53,598 nt of DNA, taken from contig CALZJF010000014.1 of assembly GCA_945787885.1 (NCBI GenBank), positions 1-53,598 on the forward strand, in the 5' to 3' direction. Of this stretch, positions 42,005 through 52,200 are shown one piece after another; position 1 is the first letter of the stretch, and each line of letters starts with the position of its first letter. The notes beneath the pieces were generated by a model. It did no database searches and was not told the origin of the DNA. It worked only from the letters and a program-made list of their open reading frames with translations. Made by a program: the position numbers and the translations under genes. This stretch comes from an uncultured Bacteroidales bacterium (GTDB lineage Bacteria; Bacteroidota; Bacteroidia; Bacteroidales; Bacteroidaceae).

Positions 42005-42727
42005 ATGTTGTTTACGTATGACTTTATACGGGAAACCTTCAATCGTTTTAACCAAGAAATCTTCAACGGCGAATTGCCCGGCGTGGTTTTCCTCTTTTCG
42101 TCTTCCAGAAGGGCGGCAGGAAAGTATGAGTATCGGGCGAACCGTCTGACGGGAAAGACCTTGCCCGAAAGCCGCATCATGCGCTTCAGCAAGTATGTGG
42201 ATGAGGAGCGGAACGTGCTGGAAGACATTGTCTTGCACGAGATGATTCACCTCTGCATCGAGTCGAAGCGTATTCGCGACAGCCGTGCGCACGGTGTGGC
42301 CTTCTGTAGCCTGATGGAGAAAATCAATGCACGCCACAACCGCAACGTGACGCTGAAATATCACGGCACCCACGATGGGAGTGGCAGCGAGGCAGCAAAT
42401 TCTGACATGGGGCGGCGTCTGGCGTTTTGCCTGATGAGGCAGCGGAATGGGAAACTGGCACTGCTGCCCACCACGCTGCAGGGCATGTTTGAACTTTGGA
42501 CAAAGGGGCCGCGCTCGTTCGATGCCATGAGTTATCGCTGGTACATGACTCGCCACAGCTGTTTCGCAGTTTTTCGGCGTAGCGCAGACGGACGGCGCGC
42601 CTACATCGTGGAAGATGATTTCTGGAAGGCCCATCGGCAGTATGCCTGCGCCGTGACGATGGAGGGCAATGCCGTGCGCAAAGACCCCGCCTATCAGACT
42701 CCCGAGGGAGAGGAGTTGGATATTTAG
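42005..42727 (+). CDS. SprT-like zinc metalloprotease-domain protein
   Basis: A 240-residue protein with an N-terminal SprT-like domain (about 5-115). It contains the zincin motif H78-E79-M-I-H82 in VLHEMIHLCIES and a probable third ligand H96 in DSRAHGVAFCSLM. The C-terminal 120 residues are unassigned, with several aromatic and arginine residues (SYRWYMTRHSC, DFWKAHRQY). In eukaryotes Spartan/SPRTN cleaves DNA-protein crosslinks. Bacterial members have less certain roles. Directly follows the cytidylyltransferase gene (7-nt gap). A bidirectional terminator follows at 42747. Confidence 0.85.
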   Translation: MLFTYDFIRETFNRFNQEIFNGELPGVVFLFSSSRRAAGKYEYRANRLTGKTLPESRIMRFSKYVDEERNVLEDIVLHEMIHLCIESKRIRDSRAHGVAFCSLMEKINARHNRNVTLKYHGTHDGSGSEAANSDMGRRLAFCLMRQRNGKLALLPTTLQGMFELWTKGPRSFDAMSYRWYMTRHSCFAVFRRSADGRRAYIVEDDFWKAHRQYACAVTMEGNAVRKDPAYQTPEGEELDI

Positions 42728-42746
42728 CCCTGCATATTATATATAT

Positions 42747-42790
42747 ATAAGACCAGCCATCGCAGTCGGTTATGCGATGGCTGGTCTTAT
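42747..42790. terminator. Bidirectional terminator between SprT-like gene and trkH
   Basis: Perfect 18-bp stem ATAAGACCAGCCATCGCA (42747-42764)/TGCGATGGCTGGTCTTAT (42773-42790), 8-nt loop, T-rich on both strands. Nine G residues follow at 42799-42807, just before the trkH stop. Confidence 0.9.
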
Positions 42791-42812
42791 GTTTTTCCGG
42801 GGGGGGGAGCTG

Positions 42813-44318
42813 TCAGCGGTTGCTCCAAAATTCGGGGACGAAGGGGAGGAAGAGGGAGAATATTTCCAGACGTCCTGCCAGCATCAGGAAAGATTGAATC
42901 CAAATGGCACCATCGGGGAGAATATCCCACGAGCCCGTTGCCCCGACGTAGTGGCCCAGAGCCGGACCGATGTTGGAGAGCGACGTGATGGTCAGACCGA
43001 AGGCATCGAACATGGGCAGGCGGAAGAGCACCATTGCCGTCGTGCCCAGCAGCACGAGGATGGCGTAGATGAACAGATAGGCCACGACGCTGTGGAGCAC
43101 GGTGTTTTCTACCGTCTCGCCGTTCAGACGAATGGGGATGACGGCACGCGGATGGAGGATGTGGAGGAATTCTTCCTTGATGATTTTCCAGAGGAATACG
43201 AGTCGCACCACCTTGATGCCGCCGCTCGTGGAGCCCGAACAGCCGCCGCAGATGCTGATGAAGATTACCACCATCCAGCAGATGGGGGGCCAGAGCATGA
43301 AGTCGTGCTTGCCGAATCCCGTGGAAGTCTGGATGCTGACGGCATGGAAGAGGGCGTTGCGGAAGCTCGCCTCGCCCGTTTTGCCGAGCGAAATCAGGCT
43401 GGCGAGTGAGAAATCGAGCTGCGAAACATCGACGGAGGCATAGAGATAGGCAGCGGCGAAGATGAGCGTAGCAGCAAAATTTATACCCATATACGCCCTC
43501 AGCTCATTGTCAGCGAAGGCCTGCTTAAAGCGGTGCTTGACGATGATGAGGTATGTCAGCGAGAAGTTCACCGAAGCCATCCACATGAAGAAGATGGCCA
43601 CATATTCTATCTGCGGGGAGTGGAACCAGCCGATGGAGTCCGTGTGGGTGGAAAATCCGCCAGTGGCAAGGGTGGAAAGCGCATGGTTGATGGCATCCCA
43701 GAGGCTCATGCCGCAGAGATAGTAGGCTCCGGCGCAGCTCGCGGTCAGCAGGAAATAGAGGCTCCAGAGCCAATGGGCAGTGGTGGAGATGCGCGGATGG
43801 AGCTTGCCAATCTTCACGCCCGTGGTCTCTGCGGCAAACACTTTCTGCTCGCCAATGCCGAGGGTAGGCAGTACGGCAATGGTGAAGAAGATGATTCCCA
43901 TACCGCCCAGCCAGTGCATCAGCGACCGCCAGAAGAGGATGGAGTGGGGCAGGAGCTCGATGGTGGGGAAGGCGGTGGCCCCCGTGGTGGTGAAGCCCGA
44001 CATCGTCTCGAAGAAGGCGACGCTGAGGCGGTCAGTGCAGTGGCTCGTCAGGAAAGGCACCATGCCGAAGAGGGAGAAGATGAACCAAGTGGAGCCGACG
44101 ACGAGATAGCCATCGCGGCGGCCAAACTTATTCTTCGCGCCGCGTCCGTAGAACCACAGCGAGCTGCCCACGGTCAGTGTGACGGCAATGGGGATGAGCC
44201 ACGTCTGCAGAGCGGGCTCGTCGAAGTAAAGTCCCACGCCCATACAGAGCAACATCAGCAGTGCCTCCAGCGATAGCAGACCGCCGAGGGCTTTGGCAAT
44301 GATTTGTTTGTTGATCAT
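42813..44318 (-). CDS. trkH: Potassium uptake protein TrkH
   Basis: A 501-residue integral membrane protein, the K+-conducting subunit of the Trk system. It has about ten to twelve transmembrane helices and the four degenerate selectivity loops: FFETMSGFTTTGAT, STLATGGFSTH, VSIQTSTGFGKHD and TSLSNIGPALG. SICGGCSGSTSGGIK is also typical. It starts 21 nt after trkA on the same strand, so the pair encodes channel and regulator. Length is normal. A run of nine C on its strand lies immediately beyond its stop codon. Confidence 0.95.
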   Translation of the reverse strand: MINKQIIAKALGGLLSLEALLMLLCMGVGLYFDEPALQTWLIPIAVTLTVGSSLWFYGRGAKNKFGRRDGYLVVGSTWFIFSLFGMVPFLTSHCTDRLSVAFFETMSGFTTTGATAFPTIELLPHSILFWRSLMHWLGGMGIIFFTIAVLPTLGIGEQKVFAAETTGVKIGKLHPRISTTAHWLWSLYFLLTASCAGAYYLCGMSLWDAINHALSTLATGGFSTHTDSIGWFHSPQIEYVAIFFMWMASVNFSLTYLIIVKHRFKQAFADNELRAYMGINFAATLIFAAAYLYASVDVSQLDFSLASLISLGKTGEASFRNALFHAVSIQTSTGFGKHDFMLWPPICWMVVIFISICGGCSGSTSGGIKVVRLVFLWKIIKEEFLHILHPRAVIPIRLNGETVENTVLHSVVAYLFIYAILVLLGTTAMVLFRLPMFDAFGLTITSLSNIGPALGHYVGATGSWDILPDGAIWIQSFLMLAGRLEIFSLFLPFVPEFWSNR

Positions 44319-44339
44319 GAAGGGAGAGAGTGTGGAGTG

Positions 44340-45683
44340 CTACTTGAAGTAATGCTCAAGTTTTTTCAGATAGCCTTCGAGGCAGAAGACCACGACGGTG
44401 TCGCCCGGCATAAACGTCGTCTTACCATTGACGAGATAGCCTCTGCCGTTGCGCACGAGGCCGGCGAAGTTTGCATAGTCAGGAAGCCGAAGCTGCCAGA
44501 CGGGATTCTCCGTCACCTTGCTGTTCTCCTTGACGTGATAGACAGCCACTTCGGCAGCTGCAATATTCAGTGCCTTGACCGTCTCTACGTCAGAGCGGAG
44601 CATCATGCGGTAGATTTGTCCGGCGGCGAAGGTGCGCTTATTGATGATGGACCCCACATCGAAGCTCTCTGCCAGGGCAATGTAGTCCGTGTTTTCCACC
44701 TGGGCAATCGTCTTCTGCACGCCCATGCGCTGCGCTGCCAGACAGGCGAGGATGTTCGTCTCGCTGTTGTCCGTCGTAGCGATGAACACCTGATGGCCGC
44801 GGATGTTCTCTTCTTCCAGCTTGTCGAAGTCGCGGGCATCCTCGTTGAAGATCATGATGTTCTTGTTTTTGATGAGCATCTGCAGTTCTTCCACTCTTCG
44901 GCTGTCGCTTTCAAAGAGCTTTCCGTGGACATCGGGCGGCAGACTGTTGATGGAGCAGAGAGCCGAGTCGGACGCTCCCATGTACATAATCTCCTTCGCC
45001 TTGCTGTATCCGCTTTTCCCGACCACCTCCTGCACGTATTCCACGAATTGCGGCGTGGTGGTGATGAAGGCCAAGTCGTTGGTGCGTATCATGTCCTTGC
45101 CGTGCGGCAGGATGGTGTCGCCGGCGCGCTTGATGGCGGTGATGTGGAAAGGCTCGTTCGGGCCGCAAATTTCCTGAATGGGCTTGTCGATGAGGTGTGA
45201 TCCCTTTCGGATTTTCACCCCGAGGACGATGAGTTGCCCATTCTCCATCTCCCACCAGTGCCTGACCCACGGGCGTTCGATGAGGTGATTGATTTCCTTT
45301 CCGACGAGGCCTTCAGGGTGAACCATCGAGTCAACGCCGAGGCTTTTGAAGAACTCGCGGTTCTCGGGCGTGAGGTAGTCAGCATTGTCAATGCGTGCCA
45401 CGGTCTTTTTTGCCCCCATTTTGTGTGCGAGTATGCAGCACATCATGTTGATGCTCTCTTCGGGCGTTACGCCGACGAAGAGGTCAGTGTGTCTGACGTC
45501 CATTTCCTCCAGCACTTCGATGGACGTGGCTTCGCCCAGCTTGGTGATGATGTCGAGGAAATTGCCCACGAGTGCCAGTCGTTTCTGGTTGTTGTCGATG
45601 AGCGTGACATCGTGTTTTTCTTTGGTAAAGAGGCGTGCGAGGTGGATGCCCACGGAGCCTGCCCCTGCAATGATGATTTTCAT
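44340..45683 (-). CDS. trkA: Trk potassium system regulatory protein TrkA
   Basis: A 447-residue peripheral membrane protein that gates TrkH in response to NAD(H)/ATP. It has two RCK modules in tandem. The first Rossmann (MKIIIAGAGSVGIHLARLF) is followed by a TrkA-C domain near 140-225. The second Rossmann (about 230-350: LFESDSRRVEELQ, NTDYIALAES) is followed by a second TrkA-C domain, KTTFMPGDTVVVFCLEGYLKK. It overlaps no gene and lies between dxs and trkH on the same strand. Normal length. Confidence 0.95.
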   Translation of the reverse strand: MKIIIAGAGSVGIHLARLFTKEKHDVTLIDNNQKRLALVGNFLDIITKLGEATSIEVLEEMDVRHTDLFVGVTPEESINMMCCILAHKMGAKKTVARIDNADYLTPENREFFKSLGVDSMVHPEGLVGKEINHLIERPWVRHWWEMENGQLIVLGVKIRKGSHLIDKPIQEICGPNEPFHITAIKRAGDTILPHGKDMIRTNDLAFITTTPQFVEYVQEVVGKSGYSKAKEIMYMGASDSALCSINSLPPDVHGKLFESDSRRVEELQMLIKNKNIMIFNEDARDFDKLEEENIRGHQVFIATTDNSETNILACLAAQRMGVQKTIAQVENTDYIALAESFDVGSIINKRTFAAGQIYRMMLRSDVETVKALNIAAAEVAVYHVKENSKVTENPVWQLRLPDYANFAGLVRNGRGYLVNGKTTFMPGDTVVVFCLEGYLKKLEHYFK

Positions 45684-45761
45684 CGGGATGGATAGGCTAT
45701 GCTGTCTGGAGGAGGGTGAAGGCTGAAGCGTTTTCTCTGTAGTACAAAGGTCTTCCTACAT

Positions 45762-45797
45762 CATGTGTTATATGTGTTATATAATGTGTATATGAGC
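45762..45797 (-). repeat. Short 9-nt-period repeat downstream of dxs
   Basis: CATGTGTTA, TATGTGTTA, TATAATGTG and TATATGAGC in register. It lies in the 137-nt gap between the dxs stop and trkA, about 24 nt from the dxs stop. A weaker example of the 9-nt arrays at 37114 and 49095. Confidence 0.6.
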
Positions 45798-45820
45798 GTT
45801 CAGGCCCGCGCCCCTCTTTG

Positions 45821-47755
45821 TCAGACAGTGCGTAAAATTTCCGTTTTGATGGCTTCTTTGTCGATATGGCAGAGATGGTAAAGCTCAGCCACGCTGCCGT
45901 GCGTGATGAAGGCATCGGGGAGCCCCATGCGCACGATGCGGGGCAAAGTTTTCCCGCCGGCAGTGATTTCTGCCGCGTGGTCGATGATGGTCTCAACCAC
46001 GGCCGAACCGATGCCCCCCGTCTTCGCACCATCTTCGAGCGTGATGATGCGCTCGAACTGCTGGGCAATGCTGACGATGAGAGCCTCGTCGATGGGTTTT
46101 GCGAAGCGCAAGTCGTAGTGCGCTATCTGCAGTCTGGGGTGTTCGCCCTCCGTTTCGGCAATGGCATCAGCCGCCACGTTGCCGATAGGCCCGAAGGACA
46201 GGATGGCCGTGCCGCGTCCGGGCTTGAGGCATCTGCCGCGTCCCACCTCGATGGGCTCCAGCGGGCAGTGCCAGTCTGTGCATCGGCCCGCTCCGCGTGG
46301 GTAGCGGATGACGAAAGTGCCGCGGTCAGGCTCCTGCGCGGTGAACATCATGCGCCGCAGCTCGCACTCATCGTAGGGCGAGCAGAGCGTAATGTTTGGA
46401 ATGGCGCGTAGAGCAGGGATGTCGAATGCCCCATGATGGGTGGGGCCGTCCTCGCCTACGAGGCCCGCGCGGTCCAGACAGATGACGACGGGGAGGCGGA
46501 GCAGGGCAGTGTCGTGGATGATGTTGTCGTAGGCACGCTGGGCGAAGCTGCTGTAGATGTTGCAGAAAGGCAATAATCCCTCCTTCGCCATGCCCGCAGA
46601 GAACGTCACGGCGTGGCCCTCTGCGATTCCCACGTCGAAGGTGCGTTCTGGAAAGACTTCCTGCAGGATGTGCATGGAGCATCCCGTCAGCATGGCAGGC
46701 GTCACGCCCATGATTTTCGGATTCTGCTCCGCCAGTTCTACGAGCGTCGTGCCGAACACATCCTGAAACTTCGGCGGTTTCTCCTCGGAAGTTTCCGTGC
46801 CGCGCTCGCCCGTGTCCTTGTTGAAGCGTCCTGGGGCATGCCAGTCGGTGGGCTCCGCCTCGGCAGGCTCATAGCCTTTGCCTTTCACGGTGTGCAGATG
46901 CAGTATGCGCGGCCCCGTCATGTCCTTGATGCGCTGCAATGTGTGGACGAGCTCCTTCACGTCGTGCCCGTCGGAGGGTCCGAAATAGCGTATGTTCATT
47001 CCCTCAAATATGTTCTGCTGCGCGGTGATGGCGGATTTCAGCGCATTCCCCAAGCGTATGAGTCCCTTTTTGCGCCCCGTGTTGAGGAGTCCCCAGCGTT
47101 CCAAGCGTCGTGCCAGCTTGTTGCGGCAGCGGTTGTAGAACGAGGAGGTGTGAATATGGTGGAGATATTGGTTCATGCCTCCCACGGGCGCAGAGATGCT
47201 CATGTTGTTGTCGTTGAGGATGATGAGCAGGTTGTTCGGTGTGTCGGAAGCATTGTTGATGCCCTCAAACGCCAGTCCGCCGCTCATCGCTCCATCTCCG
47301 ATTACAGCCACCACGTGCCGATGCGTTTCGCCCAGTTCGAGTGCCGCCGCACTCATGCCGAGGGCGGCGGAGATGCTGTTTGAGGCGTGTCCGCAGGCGA
47401 AGGTGTCGTATTCGCTCTCCTCCGGCGAGGGGAAGGGCTTGAGTCCGCCCAGTTTTCGGTTGGTGCAGAAGCGGTCGCGGCGTCCCGTCAGGATTTTATG
47501 GGCATACGCCTGATGCCCGACATCCCATACGATGCGGTCGTAAGGAGTGTCGAACACATAGTGGAGTGCCACAGTCAGCTCAATCGCTCCGAGGCTGGAG
47601 GCGAAGTGTCCGGGGTTGCGTGCCAGCTCGTCGATGATGTCGTTGCGCAGCTCATCGCAGAGTTGCGGCAGGAGGTCGATGCTGAGTTTTCGCAAGTCGG
47701 CAGGACTGTTGATGCTGCTTAGCAAGGGGTATATTTGTTGTTTGGGTGTGTTCAT
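45821..47755 (-). CDS. dxs: 1-deoxy-D-xylulose-5-phosphate synthase
   Basis: A thiamine-diphosphate enzyme joining pyruvate and glyceraldehyde-3-phosphate, the first step of the MEP isoprenoid pathway. The 644-residue protein starts [15 protein letters not shown]; a TTG two codons upstream is rejected. The ThDP motif [17 protein letters not shown]...NDNNMSIS is at about residues 150-190. The pyrimidine-binding [25 protein letters not shown] and [17 protein letters not shown] follow, with the C-terminal transketolase domain last. It is cotranscribed with udk upstream (42-nt gap) and probably trkA-trkH downstream. Confidence 0.96.
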   Translation of the reverse strand: MNTPKQQIYPLLSSINSPADLRKLSIDLLPQLCDELRNDIIDELARNPGHFASSLGAIELTVALHYVFDTPYDRIVWDVGHQAYAHKILTGRRDRFCTNRKLGGLKPFPSPEESEYDTFACGHASNSISAALGMSAAALELGETHRHVVAVIGDGAMSGGLAFEGINNASDTPNNLLIILNDNNMSISAPVGGMNQYLHHIHTSSFYNRCRNKLARRLERWGLLNTGRKKGLIRLGNALKSAITAQQNIFEGMNIRYFGPSDGHDVKELVHTLQRIKDMTGPRILHLHTVKGKGYEPAEAEPTDWHAPGRFNKDTGERGTETSEEKPPKFQDVFGTTLVELAEQNPKIMGVTPAMLTGCSMHILQEVFPERTFDVGIAEGHAVTFSAGMAKEGLLPFCNIYSSFAQRAYDNIIHDTALLRLPVVICLDRAGLVGEDGPTHHGAFDIPALRAIPNITLCSPYDECELRRMMFTAQEPDRGTFVIRYPRGAGRCTDWHCPLEPIEVGRGRCLKPGRGTAILSFGPIGNVAADAIAETEGEHPRLQIAHYDLRFAKPIDEALIVSIAQQFERIITLEDGAKTGGIGSAVVETIIDHAAEITAGGKTLPRIVRMGLPDAFITHGSVAELYHLCHIDKEAIKTEILRTV

Positions 47756-47797
47756 GTGCAAAGGTTATCGCGGATGCGGCATTTCCCCCCGTCGGTT

Positions 47798-48433
47798 TCA
47801 GTGCCGGTTTCGTTCTGAATCCTTGGTGCTCAGGCATCCTATGATATACTGCCTCACCATATCCACGGCTCGTTTCTCCCCGCCATAGTTGGGTATGATG
47901 ATGTCAGCAAACTGTTTGGTGGGCTCAATGAACTCGTCGTGCATGGGCTTCAGCACGTTGCGATATTTTTCGATGAGCATTTCCAGCGGGTGTCCGCGTT
48001 CGGCGATGTCGCGCTGAATGACGCGGAGGAGTCGCTCATCGGGAGCCGCATCGACATAGATTTTCAGGTCCATGAGTTCGCGGAGCTTCTGGTCGTAGAG
48101 AGCCATGATGCCCTCAACGATGATCACATCCTTCGGTTCAACGTGAATCGTAGCCTCCTGCCGCGTGCAGGTGAGGTAGGAATAAGTGGGTTGCTCGATG
48201 GCTTGCCCGTTTCTGAGTGCCTCAATCTGCTCCTCAAAGAGCTTCCAGTCGAAGGCGTTGGGATGGTCGAAATTCGTCAGTTTGCGCACGTTTTCAGGCA
48301 CGTCCCATTGGTGGTTGTAGTAGGAGTCTTGCGGGATGATGGCCACACTGTCGGTAGGCAATGAGCAGACTATGTTTTTTACCACCGTGGTCTTTCCAGA
48401 GCCGGTTCCTCCGGCAATTCCAATAATGAGCAT
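47798..48433 (-). CDS. udk: Uridine kinase
   Basis: Phosphorylates uridine and cytidine with ATP or GTP in pyrimidine salvage. The 211-residue P-loop kinase starts MLIIGIAGGTGSGKTTVVKN with the Walker A motif GGTGSGKTT. It continues with DSYYNH, FDHPNAFDW and VIIVEGIMALYD, and ends STKDSERNRH. The frame opens at a TTG at 48457 close to the promoter box, but the ATG at 48433 is the family start. It heads the minus-strand cluster udk-dxs-trkA-trkH. Confidence 0.95.
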   Translation of the reverse strand: MLIIGIAGGTGSGKTTVVKNIVCSLPTDSVAIIPQDSYYNHQWDVPENVRKLTNFDHPNAFDWKLFEEQIEALRNGQAIEQPTYSYLTCTRQEATIHVEPKDVIIVEGIMALYDQKLRELMDLKIYVDAAPDERLLRVIQRDIAERGHPLEMLIEKYRNVLKPMHDEFIEPTKQFADIIIPNYGGEKRAVDMVRQYIIGCLSTKDSERNRH

Positions 48434-48458
48434 AGGGCGTTTAGCAATTTTAAGCAAG

Positions 48459-48466
48459 CAAAATTA
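48459..48466 (-). promoter_or_regulatory. Promoter -7 box of the udk cluster
   Basis: Minus-strand TAATTTTG, 26 nt before the ATG; supports that start over the TTG upstream. Confidence 0.65.
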
Positions 48467-48487
48467 GCATAAATTTTAAGATTTGGT

Positions 48488-48495
48488 TACCTTTG
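48488..48495 (+). promoter_or_regulatory. Promoter -7 box of the HD-domain gene
   Basis: TACCTTTG, 25 nt before the ATG at 48520 and divergent from the udk box 22 nt away. Confidence 0.65.
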
Positions 48496-48519
48496 CCACG
48501 TTAAAAACGAAGTCAAACC

Positions 48520-49095
48520 ATGTTTTTCGAGTTAATCATCAGTAAATATTATCCTTCTGACGGCAATCTGCGTCAGTTGCTGGAGCATCATAGCCGTCAG
48601 GTGGCGCGTCGTTCGCTCGACATTGTGGCGCGTCATCCTGACTGGGGGCTTGACGCAGGCTTCATCGAAGACGCCGCGATGCTCCACGATGTGGGCATCT
48701 TCCTTTGCCAAGCCCCCGGCATCTATTGTACGGGCACTGCCCCCTATCTGCTTCACGGCGCGTTGGGAGCGCGGCTGCTGCGCGCAGAGGCAGCGGCTGA
48801 CAGCGGGCAGGCGGAGCGCATTGAGCGCATAGCGCGGGTGTGCGAGCGGCATACGGGGACGGGGCTGACGGCAGCCAACATCCGCGAGATGGGGCTTCCC
48901 CTGCCCGCAGTGGATTTCCTGCCAGAGACATTGGAAGAGCAGATCATCTGCTATGCCGATAAGTTTTATTCGAAGAGCCACCCCGAGCGTGAGCGCACGG
49001 TGGAGCAGACCGCCGAGAGCCTGCGGAAGTTTGGCGAGGTGGGCGTAGAGAAATTCCTGAGCTGGGCGCAGCTCTTTGAGGGAGAGGGCTCTTAG
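48520..49095 (+). CDS. HD-domain phosphohydrolase-like protein
   Basis: A 191-residue protein of the HD superfamily (metal-dependent phosphohydrolases, often acting on nucleotides). Metal ligands are visible as H24 in LEHHSRQVARRSLDIV, H56-D57 in DAAMLHDVGIF, and D166 in IICYADKFYSKSHP. The segment LHGALGARLLRAEA holds a further conserved His. It has no signal peptide or added domain. It stands alone, divergent from udk. The stop codon is directly followed by a repeat array of 9-nt period and a hairpin terminator. Substrate unknown. Confidence 0.85.
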   Translation: MFFELIISKYYPSDGNLRQLLEHHSRQVARRSLDIVARHPDWGLDAGFIEDAAMLHDVGIFLCQAPGIYCTGTAPYLLHGALGARLLRAEAAADSGQAERIERIARVCERHTGTGLTAANIREMGLPLPAVDFLPETLEEQIICYADKFYSKSHPERERTVEQTAESLRKFGEVGVEKFLSWAQLFEGEGS

Positions 49096-49184
49096 AGATT
49101 CTGCATTAGCCGGAGCTTTTAGATAATCTAGAGCCTCTAGAAAATCTAGAACTGCTAGATAATCTATAGCTTCTATATAATCCT
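49095..49184 (+). repeat. 9/18-nt-period array immediately after a stop codon
   Basis: Five consecutive 18-mers start at 49095 (weak), 49113, 49131, 49149 and 49167. The best pair is GAGCTTTTAGATAATCTA and GAACTGCTAGATAATCTA. The 9-nt half-units end in CTA or TTA (GAGCCTCTA, GATAATCTA). The array begins with the last base of the HD-gene stop codon and ends 15 nt before the terminator hairpin. Confidence 0.85.
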
Positions 49185-49199
49185 CCAAAGGCAAAAAAT

Positions 49200-49230
49200 A
49201 ATCCCGCGTGGCGATGTGCCACGCGGGATT
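49200..49230. terminator. Bidirectional terminator between HD-domain gene and giant secreted-protein gene
   Basis: Perfect 13-bp stem AATCCCGCGTGGC (49200-49212)/GCCACGCGGGATT (49218-49230) with loop GATGT and T or A runs on both outer sides (AAAAAATA before, TTTTCTG after). Confidence 0.92.
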
Positions 49231-49251
49231 TTCTGTATTACTCAGTGAATC

Positions 49252-52200
49252 TTACTTCACGATGTACTTCTTGCCGCCGATGATGTAGAGACCAGCGGGG
49301 AGGTTCTTCATGCTGTTCATGCGTACACCAGAGATGGTGTAGATGCTGTTGTCAGCCTTGCGGTTGTCGATGATGGCGGTGATGCCGGCCTCGCTGACAA
49401 TCTCGCCGTTGCAAGCAAGGGTGATGTCGCCAGTCTCAGTCGTCTTAGGCATCTGCGCGAAGAATCCGGTACCGGCAGCGGCAACGTCGCCTTCCTCAGA
49501 AACGAGCACCTTGGAGTGGTCGGTCGAGAATACGCCGAGGCCAGCTACGAGTTCCTGGCTCTCGAATACACCGCAGAGTCCGTTTTCATTCTTCACCTCA
49601 GTGGTCTTGGCAGCCTTGGAGAGCTCAACGCCTTGGGGCATGTAGAAGATAGCCGTCTTGTCGGTGGTGCCTTCAGCCGAAACGTAAACGTAAGCCTGAC
49701 CAGCCTTGAGCACGGTGCCTTCGCTGAGAGCCTTGAGCTGGATGTTGTTCTGGCTGTCCTGGCCGATGACGCTGTAGAATGCGCCGGCCTCGCCCTCAAC
49801 GAATACGTCCATATCTACGGGGAAGGTGTAGAGCTGAGCAGCGCCGGGATAGTAAACATCGAAGAGCATACCGCTCTCAGCGAGCTTGGCGTCAACCTCT
49901 TCTACGCTCTGAACGTGGAAGCTGAATGCGCTGTTGTCGCGGCCGGTAGCATCGGTCCAAGTCACGAGCTTGCCCGTGTTGGGCTGAACGTTAGCATAGA
50001 AGTAGTTGCCATTGTAAGCATCTTCCTCAGCAACGGTGATGTTGAAGCAGCCCGGAGTCTTGGCGAAGCGGATGCCGAATACGTAGGGCTCATCGCTCTG
50101 GGTGATGAGGTCTCTCTTCGTACCCACGGGAGCGAGGTAACGACCCGTGTAGAGGTTCTTGTAGGTGTATCCACCTTCTACCTTCTCTACGAGCCAGTAG
50201 CTACCCGGACGGAGGTCAGTGTTAGCCTCGTCTGCACCACCACGGTGGTTCATGGCGTCGGTCGTAGAAGAGTAAGTAGCGGTGATGGCGCGACCCGTGT
50301 TAGCCTCGTTCTCAGATTCGCTCTTGATGACGTAGAGGCCCGATGCAGGCACGTGGAGAGCAGCGTTATAAGCGTCAACGGCAGCAGCGAGAGCAGCGAG
50401 GGCGTTGTTGATTTCGCTGATGGTCATCACGGGCTTCACCTTAGCTTCAGCCTCGGCGATAGCCTTTTCGAGAGCTGCGATAGCGCCCGGCTCGTAGAAT
50501 CCGAGTCCTTCTCCTTCCTCAGCGTTTTCGGTGAGGGTCTTGGCCTCAGTGATGGCATCCGACAGCTTGGCAGGCTCGGGGAAGTACTCAAGGAACTTGT
50601 CGAGGGCAGCCTGAAGCTGGTTGAGGAGTTCTTCAGAAACTTCGCCGTCGGCGATAGCTTCGTTAGCCAGTTCTACAGCATCCTGAAGAGCCTTCACCAC
50701 ATCGTCAGGAACAGCGCTGATGAGCGACTCTTCCATATTGAGGACAGACTTGTAGAGACGGAACTCAGAACCGTGGAAGTACTTGTTGCCATTGGGCACG
50801 TCGCCGTCAGCCACGCGCGTCTTGACAGCCATTCGGATGTACTTGACGGGCTCGCTCAGCTTCACGGAAGCGAAACCTACGGCGTTGGCCGTTTCGGTCC
50901 CCTCGACAGCCAGGGTGTATTCGAAGGTGGCCTTGCCGAGCTCCTTCCAGGTGTTCTGCCAGTCGTTGAACTGCTCAGCGGTCTCAGCGCCTTCAGCCTG
51001 GTCGAGTGCGAGGTCAGCCTCGTTGTTCGTACCCCAGATGACCACGTTCAAGGGAGCACCGCTGTTGTTGAGTTCACCATTAGTCTTAAAACGCTTCACC
51101 CACTTGAAGAGCAGGTCGGTCTCGGGCTGGTCGATCGTCATTTCGAGATAGTGGTCGCCCTTCCATGATGCGCTCCAGGTGGAGTGCATATAGGAGTCCT
51201 TGTCGCCGTCGAAGAGATTCTCCATAGCGCCTTCTTGAGTCTCGTTCATCGGGCAGGCAATCTGCTCGACGCTGGTGACGAGACCATCGAGTTCGAGGCT
51301 GCCGGTCTTGGCATATTCGCTCTTCGTGCCGTCGGCGTTGTAGCCATCGTAGGAGTAACCCTTGACCATGTAGTCCTCATACTGAGCTACGAGGCTCTTG
51401 GCCTTGTTCACGCGCTGAGGTCCGGCGAGGTTGTCGCGGAGCATCTCCACTTCGTCTTCGGTGAGGGTCTCCACCTTCCAGCAGCTACCTCCGACGCGCC
51501 AGTCCCAAGCCACGACGTTGTTCACGTCGCTTGAGCAGTGCAGACCAGAGTAGTCAGCCGGGAAGCGAGCATCTTCAGAAGCCACGGTGAGGGCAGGGCT
51601 GTAGAAGCTGAACCATCCCGGGAAGTTGGGGTTGGCAGCGATGGTGAATGCCACCTGCGGCGTGTCGTGCATCACGACGGGGCTGTACGTCTTGGGGTCC
51701 TTGCCGATGTACTTCTCAGTTTCGATGTTCTGGAAGTAGTAGAGCTCGTTGCCGTCGTCGTCCAGCTTGCCGGCCTTCGTGGCCTTCCATACGAACTTGG
51801 CTGTCTCGTAAGCCGTCTTGTCGAGACCTTCGAGGTAGAATGCTACTTCGTCGTCAGCCTTGTAGCTCCAGCGGAGGTTGGCATCGCTGGCGTTGATGGC
51901 CGAGCCGTCGTAGATAGCGCCATCGTCGTATCCTGAGCCATTGCGTCCCCAAGGATAAGCAGAAGAAGTCCAGTCAGCTCTGGGGCGCATGGAGCGGAGG
52001 ATGTAGTAACCCTCGGTCAGGCCCTTACCGCTGTTCTTGAAGGCTTCAAGGGCGGGCTTGAGCTTTTCGGCTACATCGTCGATTTCAGCATCGCTGAGAG
52101 ATGCCTCGCCGTTGATGACGGCCTGAGCCTTCTCCCAGAGTTCCATGAAGGTGTTGTAGAGCTCTTCGCTGTATTCGCCGGCACCGTCGCCCAGCTGGTA

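Noticed and set aside
48532-49194. Antisense ORF of 220 codons opposite the HD-domain gene, beginning with repeated DYLxxL-like peptides
   Set aside because: The peptide repeat is the translation of the 18-nt DNA array, the body is a shadow of the HD gene, and no promoter or family signature supports it.
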